From the NCBI RefSeq assembly GCF_029839275.1, contig NZ_JAOCAH010000005.1:1-64000 (forward strand): a stretch of 64,000 bases of DNA, given 5' to 3'. The DNA is from Pseudomonas sp. GD03944. GTDB lineage: Bacteria > Pseudomonadota > Gammaproteobacteria > Pseudomonadales > Pseudomonadaceae. How positions within the stretch are numbered: the stretch's first letter is position 1; each line of letters begins with the position of its first letter. The translations under genes were made by a program, and so were the position numbers. Positions 7,042 to 16,548 of this stretch are shown here, in pieces. Under the pieces are notes generated by a model. The model was not told where the DNA came from. It saw only the letters and a program-made list of their open reading frames with translations, and made no database searches.

Positions 7042-10000
7042 TCATGCGAGCTGGAAGTCGGCGATGGTCACCGAGGTGTGGTCCGTCACCCCCACCAGGC
7101 GGATGCTGCCGCCGTCCGCGCCGTTGACCGTCACCAGCACGTCATTGCCGGCATCGGCGATGTTGACGCGGCTGCCGAAGGTCGCGGCATTCAGGTTGAA
7201 GTAGGCCAGGTTCAGCAGGTCCTGCCCGCCGGTGGCCACGGCATCGAAGCCGGTGATGCTGTCGTTGCCGAACGCCGCACCGAACACGAAGATGTCGTTG
7301 CCCTGGCTGGCGTTCATCGCATCATCACCGGCACCACCGCTGACCAGGTCATTGCCCAGCCCGCCATCGAGGGTGTCGTTGCCATCACCGCCACTCAGGC
7401 TGTCATTGCCCGCCCCGCCCAGCAGCGTGTCGTTGCCCAGGCCACCGTCGAGCGTGTCGTTGCCGGCACCGCCGTCCAGGGTGTCGTTGCCGGCGCCGCC
7501 TTGCAGGGTGTCATCGCCACCCAGGCCGTTGAGCGTGTCGTTACCCGCCCCGCCCTGGATCACGTTACCCAGGCCATTGCCGTTGACCACCGTGGCGTTG
7601 CTGCCGGTGTGCACCAGGTTTTCCACATTGGCTGCCAGGGTGAACAGTGCTGCGGTGGAGAACACCGTGTCGATGCCGCCCCCGGTGGCTTCGACGATCA
7701 CATCGCCCACCGTGTCGACGTAGTAGCTGTCGTTGCCGACGCCACCGACCAGGCGATCGTTGCCGGCCCCGCCGTCCAGGCTGTCGTTCCCCGAACCACC
7801 GGTCAGGGTATTGGCCAGGCCGTTGCCGAACCCGGTGAAGCTGCCGGCACCGGTGAAGGTCAGGTTCTCCACGTTATCGCCCAGGGCGTAGCTCGACAGC
7901 GTGGTCTGTACCGTATCGGTCCCACCGCCCTGCCCCTCGACCACCAGGTCGCCGAGGTTGTCGACGACATAGGTGTCGTTGCCCGCCCCGCCCAACAGCG
8001 TGTCGGCCCCCAGGCCACCGTCCAGCGTGTCGTTGCCGGCACCGCCGTCCAGGGTGTCGTTGCCGGCCAGGCCATTGAGCACGTCATTGCCGCCCAGGCC
8101 GAAGATGATGTCATCGCCGCTGGTACCGGTGAGCGTGTTGTTGCCCGCCGTGCCCATGATCACCGCGCTGGCCACCAGGGCGGTGGCCGCCGAGGTCACC
8201 GATTCCAGGGTGCCGCGGTTGTCGGTGTAGCTGATCACCACGCGCACCTGCTGCCCGGCCTGGGCCGCCGTGGGGGTGAAGGTCTGCGCGGTGGCACCGA
8301 CGATGTTGGCGAAGGTGCTGCCGGTGCCGGCCTGCCACTGGTAGGCGAAGGTCACGCCCACCAGGCCATCGGCATCGGCAAGCGCCGCGGTGGACGCGAT
8401 CAGTGCCTGACCGACCGAGGGCGAGGTGTTGCTGATGGTCGGCAGCCCGGTCGGTGCATCGTTGACGTTGGTCACGGCCGCCGTCACCGCCGAGATCACG
8501 CTTTCCGGGTTGCCCCAGTCGTCGTTGAAGGTCACCACCACCCGCAGCGCCAGGCCCACCTGGGCATCGCCCGGCTGGAAGGTCGGGCCGCTGCCGACGT
8601 TGGTCCAGACCCCGGCCACCTCGGCCTGCCAGGTGTAGACGAACACCGCGTCCGCCGTGCCGTTGGGGTCGGTAATGGCCGCCGTGGCGGTCAGCAGCTG
8701 GTTCTCCGCCGGGGTGCCGTCGTCGATGGTCACCGTGCCCACTGCCGGCCGGTCGACCAGCCACATCGACTGGTCGGCGAACTGCAGCTGCTCGATGTTG
8801 CGGATCAGGTCAGTGCCGTCGTTACCCACATTGTCGACCACGGTGTAGGTGCCGTCGAAGTTCTCGATGATCTCGTAGTTGGCGAAGGCGCCGGTGTACA
8901 CCGCGGTGTCGATGTCGCCTTCCTGGTTGCCGTTGAGAATTTCCCGGACGATGTGCAGCTGGCTCGGGTTGATCTCGCCGGAGAACATCCGCGCCTGGAT
9001 CTCCGCCAGGCTGTCGACGCTGAACAGCTCGACGTTCGGGTCGGTCTTGCTGCGCACGCTGATGCGCACGTTCAGCCAGTTGTCGCCGTCGATGTAGTCG
9101 TCACCACCGCGCCCGGTGATGGTGTCGCTGCCGCCACCGCCGAGCAGGATGTTGCCGCCGTTGAACACCAGCGGGTCGTTGGCGTTCAGCGGGTTGGGCC
9201 GTGGGTTGGCGGCGCTGCCGAGGATCGCTTCGAGGCCGGCGATGCGGTCCACCCCGGACTGGGTCAGCTCGTGGTTGACCAGCGAGTTTTCGCCGGCCAC
9301 ATCGTCCTCGCCGCGGTTGTCGCCGATCAGGATGTCGTTGTGGCGCCAGCCCGACAGGCCTTCGACCTGGTCGAAGCGGTTGCGCAGGATATCGGCCTCC
9401 ACCGAGGTGAAGATCGGGATCGCCAGGTCGGCATAGGCGCCCACCGGGCTGTTCTTGTGGATCGCCCAGTCGAAGCCCCACATCCCCTCGTTGCGGTGGA
9501 TGCCGGGGCCCTGGAACATGATGTCGTCGCCGGACTCGCCGTCGTAGTCGTTGTCGTTGCCGCCGCCGTTCATCACGTCGTGGCCGATGATCGGGCTGTT
9601 GAAGAACAGCTCGGAGTTGTCCCCGGCCAGGGTGTCGAAGCCCGCCCCGCCCTCCATCCAGTCATCGCCCTCGTTGCCGAGGATGAAGCTCGGGCCGTCG
9701 CCACTGAAGATGAAGTCGTTGTCGCGGCCGCCGAAAATCTCCTTGCCATCCGGCCCGCCGTAGATGAAGTCCTGGCCGGCCCCGCCGAACACCAGGTCGA
9801 GGCCCGGGCCGGTGTGGATCACGTCGTGGCCGTCATCGCCGTGGATCACGTCGGCGTCGCCGATGTCGGTGATGATGTCGTCGCCAGCACCGCCATGAAT
9901 GTGGTCGATGCCGTAGCCGCCTTCGAGCACGTCGTTGCCGCCGTCGCCCCACAGGGTGTCGTCGCCGGCCCCGCCGATCAGGGTGTCGTTCTCGTCGTCA

Positions 10001-13000
10001 CGCCCGCCGAGCACCACGTGGTCGCCGCCGGTGTAGCGCAGGTAGTCATTGTCGCCGTCGCCATCCAGGTCGCGGCGGATCACCAGCGGATTCAAGGCAT
10101 TGAGTACCGGGTTGTTGCCCACCGGGTCGGCGAACTGCTGGCGGTCCATGTCCAGTTCGAGGATGTGGTTGACCGACTGAAACAGATTGCCCGGCAGGTG
10201 CGAGGCGTTGGGGTTGCCCAGGTCGGTGTTGCGCATCACCAAGGCCGAGAAGGTGTTGCCCTCCAGCTCGTTGAGCAGGTTCATGCCCTGGGTGCGGCTC
10301 AGGTAGTAGAAGCGGTCGCCGTTCTGCAGGTTTTCCATCTGCACTTCGAAGACGAAGTTGAAGGTCGAGCCGAGCATGCCACCGAAGGGCATCTTGGCCT
10401 CGGCCAGGCCACCGATCCAGAAGTCCACCAGGTTCAGGCCGCCCTTGTTGCCGGCATAGATCCCGGTGCCGTTGAGGAAGGCTTCGCGGTCCACCGGGGC
10501 GCCCTCGCCGCCCATCACCAGGGCCATGGCCGCGTCCCGCTTCTGCTCCAGGGTGCCGGTGATGCTGTCATGGGTGCCGTAGGCGGCGATGAAGTTGATG
10601 ATCGAGGCCGGCGTCTTGATGTTCAGGGCGAAGTCGGTCCAGCTCTCGTAGGGTTTGAGCTGGCTGTCGCCGGTCATTTCGTAGAACTGCGCGCGAGCAT
10701 TGTTCAGCGACGGAATGCCGGTGTCGCGGCCCCGGGCGATGTTGATAGCCGCCAGGTCCAGCGGCAGCCCCACCAAGTTGTTGCGCAACGCCTCGGTGAT
10801 GAACTCGTCGATTTCGTTGCCGGTCTGCCGGATCATGCCACGGATGATCGCCCCGGCGGCTTCCTCGGAACTGAGGGTGCCGCCCTGGGTGAACTCGATC
10901 GGGTTGAGGAAGGCCTCGATCAGGCCGATGTCGTTCGACTGCATGTCATTGCCGAGGCGGTCGACGGTCTCGTTCAGCATCGAGTGGCCGAAGCGGTACA
11001 CCACGTGGGCGAACTCGGCGACGATGGCCGGGTTGATGTCGATGGTGTTGGAGAAGGTGAACAGGTCCACCAGCGGCTGCACGGTGCGCGCGAACTCCTC
11101 GAACACCAGGTGCTGGTACTGCATTTCGTTGATGAAACGCGCCGCCTGGAACAGCCGCTCGCCGTTCCACACCAGGGCATCGGCGTCGCTCGGCACGCTG
11201 CTGACCGGCACCAGCAACCACTCGTTGATGAACGCCAGGTCGCCAGTCTCCAGGATGGTCGCCTTGTTGGCCTCCACCAGGCGGTTGTGCTCGGCGTGGA
11301 ACACGTGGTGCACGGCGGTCAGGCCGATGTTCTCGTTACCGCGGCCGTCGCCGGTGATGTAGTGGGCGTCGAGCAGCTCGTTGTCGTACTCCAGGTTGCG
11401 CCCGCTCTGCGGATTGACCGCCACCGCGTTGCCGGCCACGCCATCGGCGTCGGCCACCAGTTGCCCGCCGACCACCACCGGCACCGCGTTGTGCGCGATG
11501 TCGTCGAGGAAGGCATGGCCGGTGCGCACCGCCCCCACCGTGCTGATCGGGTTCAGCGGATCACCCTCCACCTCGATCGGCGGGTTGCCCGGCCGCACCA
11601 GCATGGCGAAGCCGTTCTCGCCACGGATGAACTGGCCGTACTGGTCGGTGGCCAGCAGCGGCACGTTGGTCACGTCGGCGTCAGTCAGGTTGATGCCGAG
11701 CATCTCCCGGGCCTGGGCCTTGATATCGGCCCAGGTGGCCAGGCCGCCGTTCTCGCCTTCGAGCATGTGCCCGGTGGCCACCGGCTTGCCGTCGACCAGC
11801 ACGTACTCGCGCAGGAAGGCCTGGTGCGAGGCGTGGGAGGTGTAGGTCTGGTTCTGGTCGATGAACGGGGTGGTCTGGTTGACGTGCTCGCGCACGTCGT
11901 CGGCGGTGCCGAGGATGCCGTCCGCCCCCGGCTGGTTGGTGGCGCGGGTCAGCACCATGAAGTTGGTGTGCGAACCCGGCACGTACAGCGGGTCGTCCGG
12001 TTGCAGCGGGATGTACACGGTGCCGCTGCCGCCCTTGTTGACCAGGTCCAGGCCATGGTCGAAGAACTGGCCGAACAGGGTCATCCAGGAGTTGAACGGC
12101 GCGCTCAGGCCTTCGTCCGGCGCCAGGTTGGGGATCACCACCGTGCCGTTCTCGACCACGATGCCGAAGTCGTCCAGCACCTGCTGCAGGTTGGCCGCCG
12201 CGGCGCTGGCGGCGGCATCCGAGGCGGTCGCGTTGGCCAGCACGGCGTCGTGGGCGGCGCTGTCGGTGGCCAGTTGCGCGGCGGCGGCCGACGCATCGGC
12301 GGTAGCGGCCGAGGCCGCGGCATTGGAGGCCAGCGACGCCTCGCCCAGGGCGGCGGCAGTGGCCGCGGCGGCCGACGCGGTGGAGGCGGCACTGACGAAA
12401 GCGGTCAGCGCCGGACCATCGTCGGCGGCATCCGGGGTGGCCAGCGCGGCGATGTAGGCGTTGAACGCCGTGGTCTGCGCGGCATAGGCAGCATTCGAGG
12501 TGGCCACTGCGTTGCTGTGCGCCTGGGCATCGGCAGCGGCCGTGGCCTGGGCCGTGGCGGCGTTCGCGGCGGCGGCCGAGGCGGCGGCATCGGAGGCGGC
12601 CAGGGTCGCGGCACTGGCGGCGACCTGGCCATTGGCGGCCAGGGCGGCAGCGGCGGCCGCCTTGGCCCCGGCATTGGCGGCGGCCACCAGTTGCGCGTCG
12701 CCGAAGGAATCTTCCGAGCCGGCGTAGTCGAGCGCGGCGATCACCGCCGCCGGGTTGCCCAGGCTCTGGTCGACGATCAGGTTGCTGATGGTCCGTGGCT
12801 GCGAGTCGACCACGTAGCCGCTGGTCTGCTCGTAGGAGGTCTGGGTGTTCGAACCGGGGAAACCGGGTGGCGAGCCGGGGCCGTCGATGCCGTTCTCGGC
12901 GTCGATGAACTCGGGGTCGAGCAGGCGCGGCATGACCTGGTCGGCCGAGCCGTAGTGTTCCTGGCCGGCGACCAGGTTGTTGTAGGTGCCGTCGACGGTG

Positions 13001-13131
13001 CGCAGGCCCCAGGGCAACAGCGGGTTGCCCACCAGGTCGAGCAGCGGCGTGCCGGCGGCGTGGGCCTCGGAGATGCGAATCTGCTGGAGGATGAAATCCA
13101 GGTCTGTCCTGATGATGGTCAAGGTGGCCAT
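7042..13131 (-). CDS. Secreted animal-type haem peroxidase with RTX repeats (single peroxidase unit, 2029 aa)
   Basis: A giant type I-secreted exoprotein. Order: N-terminal peroxidase segment (residues 1-145), an Ala/Ser-rich insert (about 145-315), the main haem peroxidase (distal motif FGQFFDHG near 355, [11 protein letters not shown] near 611, proximal FGHSML near 714), RTX nonapeptides GGxGxDxLx (about 1035-1150), two Ig-like modules (about 1460-1660) and terminal RTX blocks with TYVVD...ENLTFTG repeats. The C-terminus [14 protein letters not shown] matches that of the 3739-residue paralogue and is probably the secretion signal. Animal-type peroxidases oxidise halides or phenolics with hydrogen peroxide. 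The distal DHG lacks the Asp that can anchor haem in mammalian enzymes (DHD). ATG at 13131 follows GAGGAAATAACAAC. It resembles the RTX peroxidases known from P. putida. Confidence 0.93.
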   Translation of the reverse strand: MATLTIIRTDLDFILQQIRISEAHAAGTPLLDLVGNPLLPWGLRTVDGTYNNLVAGQEHYGSADQVMPRLLDPEFIDAENGIDGPGSPPGFPGSNTQTSYEQTSGYVVDSQPRTISNLIVDQSLGNPAAVIAALDYAGSEDSFGDAQLVAAANAGAKAAAAAALAANGQVAASAATLAASDAAASAAAANAATAQATAAADAQAHSNAVATSNAAYAAQTTAFNAYIAALATPDAADDGPALTAFVSAASTASAAAATAAALGEASLASNAAASAATADASAAAAQLATDSAAHDAVLANATASDAAASAAAANLQQVLDDFGIVVENGTVVIPNLAPDEGLSAPFNSWMTLFGQFFDHGLDLVNKGGSGTVYIPLQPDDPLYVPGSHTNFMVLTRATNQPGADGILGTADDVREHVNQTTPFIDQNQTYTSHASHQAFLREYVLVDGKPVATGHMLEGENGGLATWADIKAQAREMLGINLTDADVTNVPLLATDQYGQFIRGENGFAMLVRPGNPPIEVEGDPLNPISTVGAVRTGHAFLDDIAHNAVPVVVGGQLVADADGVAGNAVAVNPQSGRNLEYDNELLDAHYITGDGRGNENIGLTAVHHVFHAEHNRLVEANKATILETGDLAFINEWLLVPVSSVPSDADALVWNGERLFQAARFINEMQYQHLVFEEFARTVQPLVDLFTFSNTIDINPAIVAEFAHVVYRFGHSMLNETVDRLGNDMQSNDIGLIEAFLNPIEFTQGGTLSSEEAAGAIIRGMIRQTGNEIDEFITEALRNNLVGLPLDLAAINIARGRDTGIPSLNNARAQFYEMTGDSQLKPYESWTDFALNIKTPASIINFIAAYGTHDSITGTLEQKRDAAMALVMGGEGAPVDREAFLNGTGIYAGNKGGLNLVDFWIGGLAEAKMPFGGMLGSTFNFVFEVQMENLQNGDRFYYLSRTQGMNLLNELEGNTFSALVMRNTDLGNPNASHLPGNLFQSVNHILELDMDRQQFADPVGNNPVLNALNPLVIRRDLDGDGDNDYLRYTGGDHVVLGGRDDENDTLIGGAGDDTLWGDGGNDVLEGGYGIDHIHGGAGDDIITDIGDADVIHGDDGHDVIHTGPGLDLVFGGAGQDFIYGGPDGKEIFGGRDNDFIFSGDGPSFILGNEGDDWMEGGAGFDTLAGDNSELFFNSPIIGHDVMNGGGNDNDYDGESGDDIMFQGPGIHRNEGMWGFDWAIHKNSPVGAYADLAIPIFTSVEADILRNRFDQVEGLSGWRHNDILIGDNRGEDDVAGENSLVNHELTQSGVDRIAGLEAILGSAANPRPNPLNANDPLVFNGGNILLGGGGSDTITGRGGDDYIDGDNWLNVRISVRSKTDPNVELFSVDSLAEIQARMFSGEINPSQLHIVREILNGNQEGDIDTAVYTGAFANYEIIENFDGTYTVVDNVGNDGTDLIRNIEQLQFADQSMWLVDRPAVGTVTIDDGTPAENQLLTATAAITDPNGTADAVFVYTWQAEVAGVWTNVGSGPTFQPGDAQVGLALRVVVTFNDDWGNPESVISAVTAAVTNVNDAPTGLPTISNTSPSVGQALIASTAALADADGLVGVTFAYQWQAGTGSTFANIVGATAQTFTPTAAQAGQQVRVVISYTDNRGTLESVTSAATALVASAVIMGTAGNNTLTGTSGDDIIFGLGGNDVLNGLAGNDTLDGGAGNDTLDGGLGADTLLGGAGNDTYVVDNLGDLVVEGQGGGTDTVQTTLSSYALGDNVENLTFTGAGSFTGFGNGLANTLTGGSGNDSLDGGAGNDRLVGGVGNDSYYVDTVGDVIVEATGGGIDTVFSTAALFTLAANVENLVHTGSNATVVNGNGLGNVIQGGAGNDTLNGLGGDDTLQGGAGNDTLDGGAGNDTLDGGLGNDTLLGGAGNDSLSGGDGNDTLDGGLGNDLVSGGAGDDAMNASQGNDIFVFGAAFGNDSITGFDAVATGGQDLLNLAYFNLNAATFGSRVNIADAGNDVLVTVNGADGGSIRLVGVTDHTSVTIADFQLA
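12190..12700 (-). other. Ala/Ser-rich low-complexity insert inside the first peroxidase
   Basis: About 170 codons, over half of them alanine, with [15 protein letters not shown]-type repeats and scattered Thr, Gln and Asp. The two peroxidase units of the larger paralogue have only about 15-45 residues at this point. Probably a helical or coiled-coil spacer inserted before the [12 protein letters not shown] segment. Confidence 0.8.
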
Positions 13132-13135
13132 GTTG

Positions 13136-13384
13136 TTATTTCCTCGGTGCGAAAGAAAAACGACTCGGAACCACATGCAAACGGCAACGCTGCAACGGCG
13201 TGGCGGACGATGAACGAACGAAAACGGAAAGACGCGACAGGGACGGCAAGATGACGAGTGAACGCCGTACCGGGGTGGCGCCGGGAGCGCCGCATATCAG
13301 GCCCTGGGGTGGCCCGTGAAAGCGCAGGGGCACTGCGCCGAACAACACAGACGCCGCGTCGTTGCGGCCTGTACAGCGGTCCAT
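13136..13384 (-). CDS. Candidate leader ORF of the first peroxidase gene (FHGPPQ motif)
   Basis: An 82-codon ORF inside the 5' leader. ATG at 13384 follows GGAAGGAG at good spacing. Residues 22-27 are FHGPPQ, the motif also found at residues 24-29 of the leader ORF at 27980-28072. The TAA lies 4 nt before the peroxidase ATG and overlaps its ribosome-binding site, so translational coupling is possible. The Arg/Ser-rich part after the motif is not conserved in the other leader. It could instead be a fortuitous frame over a conserved RNA. No database family is known to me. Confidence 0.35.
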   Translation of the reverse strand: MDRCTGRNDAASVLFGAVPLRFHGPPQGLICGAPGATPVRRSLVILPSLSRLSVFVRSSSATPLQRCRLHVVPSRFSFAPRK

Positions 13385-13418
13385 GGTGCACTCCTTCCAC
13401 TGCACCCGGGTCAGTCGC

Positions 13419-13436
13419 GGCGCCCTCTCCTGCGCC
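13419..13436 (-). promoter_or_regulatory. Leader hairpin of peroxidase gene 1 (GGCGC-AGGAGAGG-GCGCC)
   Basis: Five-pair stem with an AGGAGAGG loop. The counterpart at 28110-28127 has the same loop, with stem changes that keep pairing. A GGA in a hairpin loop also fits RsmA/CsrA binding preference. Confidence 0.55.
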
Positions 13437-13458
13437 GGCCACGGCCACGGGTCCCACC

Positions 13459-13494
13459 TGATAAGTACAAGGCCCCTTCACTGGGCCTTATCAA
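13459..13494 (-). promoter_or_regulatory. Promoter-like box and hairpin upstream of peroxidase gene 1
   Basis: On the minus strand TTGATAAGGC (13494-13485) resembles a -35 box and matches TTGACAAGGC before the paralogue. A weak -10-like TACTTAT lies 21 nt on. The same segment is a hairpin (TGATAAG / CTTATCA and AAGGCCC / GGGCCTT), so it may also act as an operator or stop transcription. The 13495-13658 stretch between here and the kinase start shows nothing else clear. Confidence 0.4.
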
Positions 13495-13658
13495 GCTGCT
13501 GCACTCGCGCACGTCGCCGCGAGCAGTCCGTGTAGCGTGTCAGGGCGACGGAAAGAACCACCCTGCGACGCAACCTGGACTAGCGTGTTGGAAAGGCACC
13601 GCGATACCGCGTCCGGGCCTTTTCCAGCGCGTGTCGCCAGCATCCGGGAGTGGCATCC

Positions 13659-15134
13659 ATGGGCACAGATGCGAAGGTCCAATCAAATTCAACGACGTTG
13701 GTCGAGGGCGCCGATTCGACCTTGGTCGCGGCGACGCCCTGGCGCCGATTTGCCGGCAAATTGCGCCGCCTCAATCGCTCCACTCAATTCCTCATCACCG
13801 CCACGCTGATCATGGGTTTGACCATGGCCTTCGTCGGCCTGCGGGTCAGCCAGCAGATCCGCCTGGCCGCGGCGCAGAGCGCCGGCGAAGGGGCGGCGAT
13901 CTACATGGAGGCCTACCTCGACGAGTACGTGCAGGAGCTGGCCCAGGCCCGCAGCCTGTCGCCGGCCAACACCGCGGCCATCGACAAACTGATGGCCGAT
14001 ACCTCGCTCAACCAGCACATCGTCTCGGTGAAGATCTGGCTGCCGGACGGCAGTAACGTCTACAGCACCAGCAAGCTGGCGGTGTACCGCAACTACCCGC
14101 AGGAGCCCATCGACCAGGTGATGCAGGGCCGCATCGTCACGCGCCTGAGCCCCCTGGAGCACGCCGAACACGACTACGAACGCAGCCTGGGCATCCCGCT
14201 GTACGAGACCTACGTGCCGCTGCGCGAATTCGGCAGCGGGCGCATCGTCGCCATCGGCGAGTTCTACGAAATGGAGCACGAGATCGGCAGCATTCACCAG
14301 CAGGTCTGGGCGGTCATCGCGGTCGCCACCATGGCCATGCTGCTGGTGCTGTTCGTCATCGTGCGGCGCGGCGACCGCATCATCGACCGGCAGCAGGTGG
14401 CGCTGCGCCGGCAGATGCAGGAACAGGCCGCGCTGCACCGGCAGAACGTCGCCCTGCAGCACAAGGTGACCCTGGCCACCCAGGAGTTCTCCACCATCAA
14501 CGAGCTGACCCACCGCCGCCTGGGCGCCGACCTGCACGACGGCCCGGCGCAGCTGCTGACCCTGATCCTGCTGCGCCTGGACGAACTGGGCGAATGGCGC
14601 GACCGCTACCGCCAGGACGGCGGCAACCTCGACAACGACGCGCTGGAAACCATCCGCAGCGCCGCCCAGGAAACCCTGCAGGAAATCCGCAACATGTCCC
14701 GCGGCCTCGCCCTGCCGGAAATCAACGAACTGAGCCTGGGTGAAGAGCTGGAGCTGGTGGTGCAGCGCCACGAGCAGCGCACCGACAGCAAGGTCGAGCT
14801 GCAGCTGGGCACGCTGCCTGGGGAGGTGCCGCTGCCCTACAAGATCTGCATCTACCGCCTGGTGCAGGAGGCCCTGAACAACGCCTTCCGCCACGCCGGC
14901 GGCAAGCGCCAGCGGGTCAGCGCCACGCTTCGTGACGGAGACCTGGAGGTGCAGATCGAAGACGACGGCGACGGCATCAGCGACGCCACGGTGCAAGCCC
15001 AGGGCCGAGGCCGCTCGCGCCTCGGCCTGGTGGGCATGCGCTACCGGGTGGAATCCCTGGGCGGCCTGTTCAGCATCGAATCCGCCCCCGGCCAGGGCAC
15101 CCGTATCAGGGCAAGCTTTACCCTGCCGGCTTAG
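13659..15134 (+). CDS. NarX/DegS-type sensor histidine kinase
   Basis: A 491-residue membrane kinase. Transmembrane helices are near residues 43-63 and 215-237, with a periplasmic sensor region of about 150 residues between them. A cytoplasmic coiled coil follows, then a HisKA_3 domain with H-box LGADLHDGPAQLL (phospho-His near 292) and a HATPase_c domain (NNAFRHAGGKRQR, EDDGDGISD, GRGRSRLGLVGMRYR). The obvious partner is the NarL-type regulator at 15759-16427, encoded convergently just beyond a repeat block. ATG at 13659 follows GGGAG; a GTG nine bases upstream is possible. The gene is divergent from peroxidase gene 1. The ligand is unknown. Confidence 0.92.
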   Translation: MGTDAKVQSNSTTLVEGADSTLVAATPWRRFAGKLRRLNRSTQFLITATLIMGLTMAFVGLRVSQQIRLAAAQSAGEGAAIYMEAYLDEYVQELAQARSLSPANTAAIDKLMADTSLNQHIVSVKIWLPDGSNVYSTSKLAVYRNYPQEPIDQVMQGRIVTRLSPLEHAEHDYERSLGIPLYETYVPLREFGSGRIVAIGEFYEMEHEIGSIHQQVWAVIAVATMAMLLVLFVIVRRGDRIIDRQQVALRRQMQEQAALHRQNVALQHKVTLATQEFSTINELTHRRLGADLHDGPAQLLTLILLRLDELGEWRDRYRQDGGNLDNDALETIRSAAQETLQEIRNMSRGLALPEINELSLGEELELVVQRHEQRTDSKVELQLGTLPGEVPLPYKICIYRLVQEALNNAFRHAGGKRQRVSATLRDGDLEVQIEDDGDGISDATVQAQGRGRSRLGLVGMRYRVESLGGLFSIESAPGQGTRIRASFTLPA

Positions 15135-15149
15135 GCCATTGTCCGGCCC

Positions 15150-15442
15150 GTCGCGGCTGAAGCCCCTCCCACAAGGTATGCACAGCCCTGTGGGAGGGGC
15201 TTTAGCCGCGAGCTCTTGGAATGGTTAACCCCGCTGGCTGAGTTCCGCGATACTCATCAGCCCCGCCCCGGGTATCGCTGCGCTCAACCCAGGCTACGGC
15301 ACTGAACCACCGGGCCACCCTGTAGGAGCGGCTGGGCGGCATCCCGATTGCCCGCGAGCTTTTCGTCCAACCGTCAGCACGCCGTTGGGCACAAATCGCC
15401 GAGCTCGCGGACAAGTCCGCTCCTACGGAGGAACCGCTGTTT
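15150..15442. repeat. Composite repeat unit 1 of a tandem duplication
   Basis: Starts GTCGCGGCTGAAGCCCCTCC and ends GGAGGAACCGCTGTT. Inside are a CTGAAGCCCCTCCCACA / GGGAGGGGCTTTAG hairpin, a family C element (15267-15299) and a TGTAGGAGCGG ... CCGCTCCTAC inverted pair. The unit recurs at an offset of 313 bp with few differences. Confidence 0.9.
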
Positions 15443-15462
15443 AACCGTATCGGACAACGGCC

Positions 15463-15753
15463 GTCGCGGCTGAAGCCCCTCCCACAGGGTATGCACGCCC
15501 GTAGGAGGGGCTTTAGCCGCGAGCCCTTGGAATGGTTAACCGCGCTGGCTGAGTTCCGCAATACCCATCAGCCCCGCCCCGGGTATCGCTGCGCTCAACC
15601 CAGGCTACGGCACTGGACCACCGGGCCACCCTGTAGGAGCGGCTGGGCGGCATCCCGATTGCCCGCGAGCTTTTTTGTCCAACCGTCAGCACACCGTGAG
15701 GCACAGACCGCCGGGCTCGCGGACAAGTCCGCTCCTACGGAGGAACCGCTGTT
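15463..15753. repeat. Composite repeat unit 2 of a tandem duplication
   Basis: About 290 bp, over 90 percent identical by eye to 15150-15442 across its length, including the unique linker TTGGAATGGTTAACC. It ends 6 bp before the response regulator stop codon. Together the two units fill the 624-bp gap between the convergent kinase and regulator genes; no gene is present there. Confidence 0.9.
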
Positions 15754-15758
15754 CGCAC

Positions 15759-16427
15759 TCAGGGCGCCTGGATGTCCAGGCGCCAGGTTTTCTGGGATTC
15801 CCAGTAGCGCTGCACGGCGGTCACGGCTTCCACGCGGTTGCGGGCGTGGAGTTTCTGCATGACGTTGGTCATGTAGTACTTCACGGTCTTTTCGCTGAGG
15901 TTGAGCTTGTCGGCCACCTCGCGGTTGGTCAGGCCCTTGGCCACTTCGCGGATGATCTGTTCCTCGCGGTGGGTCAGGTCGATGCCGCGGCGTTCGCTTT
16001 CGTGCTGGCGGAAGTGGCTCAGCAGGCGGCTGGCGAAGGCCGGGGTGATGAAGGTTTCGCCGTTGGCCACGTTGCGGATCGCCTGCACCAGGTCCGGCCC
16101 GCTGACGCCCTTGAGCACGTAGCCCTGGGCGCCGTTTTCCAGGGCGCTGTAGGCGTCGTCCTCGGCCTCGGACACGGTGAGCATCATGATCCGCGTCGTC
16201 GGCTGCGACTTGCTGATCGCCTTCACCGCGGCGAAGGTGTCGCCGGGCATGTTGACGTCCATCAGCAGCACGTCGGGCGTGCAGCGTGCGGCGATCTCCC
16301 GCGCCTCGTCCGCCGAGCCACCCTGCTCGACCACCTCGAAGTCCATGACCTTGCCCAGGGTCGTGGCCACGCCCTGGCGCAGCAGCGGGTGGTCATCGAC
16401 GATGGCGATCCTGATCCTGTCATTCAT
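15759..16427 (-). CDS. NarL/LuxR-family response regulator
   Basis: A 222-residue regulator. Its receiver domain (residues 1-120) has the acidic pair in IAIVDDHPLL, the phospho-Asp in DVLLMDVNMPG (near 55) and the conserved Lys in GYVLKGVS. The LuxR HTH follows: LTHREEQIIREVAKGLTNRE, then VADKLNLSEKTVKYYMTNVM. It is the likely partner of the kinase at 13659-15134. ATG at 16427 has GGGGAGG upstream. It lies 121 bp downstream of the 3739-residue peroxidase gene on the same strand, behind a terminator. The likely targets are the peroxidase and secretion genes, by position only. Confidence 0.93.
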   Translation of the reverse strand: MNDRIRIAIVDDHPLLRQGVATTLGKVMDFEVVEQGGSADEAREIAARCTPDVLLMDVNMPGDTFAAVKAISKSQPTTRIMMLTVSEAEDDAYSALENGAQGYVLKGVSGPDLVQAIRNVANGETFITPAFASRLLSHFRQHESERRGIDLTHREEQIIREVAKGLTNREVADKLNLSEKTVKYYMTNVMQKLHARNRVEAVTAVQRYWESQKTWRLDIQAP

Positions 16428-16481
16428 GAAATTGCCTCCCCACGCGGTGACTGACCCGGCGCATGGCGCCGCCTGGGCCAG

Positions 16482-16515
16482 CAAAAGACCGGTGCAGGCC
16501 TGCGCCCGCACCGGT
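16482..16515 (-). terminator. Rho-independent terminator after the second peroxidase gene
   Basis: The stem ACCGGTGC / GCACCGGT (16508-16515 and 16488-16495) is followed on the minus strand by CTTTTGC. It lies 34 nt after the stop at 16549 and 55 nt before the response regulator ATG. Confidence 0.7.
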
Positions 16516-16548
16516 TACGTCGTCATGCCGCTTCCCTGCCCCTGATCC

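Noticed and set aside
7300-8130. Dense short DNA repeats resembling a CRISPR-like array or satellite
   Set aside because: The repeats are codons of GGxGNDTLxG calcium nonapeptides in frame with the peroxidase gene.
7078-13254. A 2058-codon open frame on the plus strand opposite the first peroxidase gene
   Set aside because: It is the antisense of strongly codon-biased RTX sequence; its translation (His/Val/Gly/Gln-rich with VVAGAA repeats) mirrors the repeats and has no family motif.
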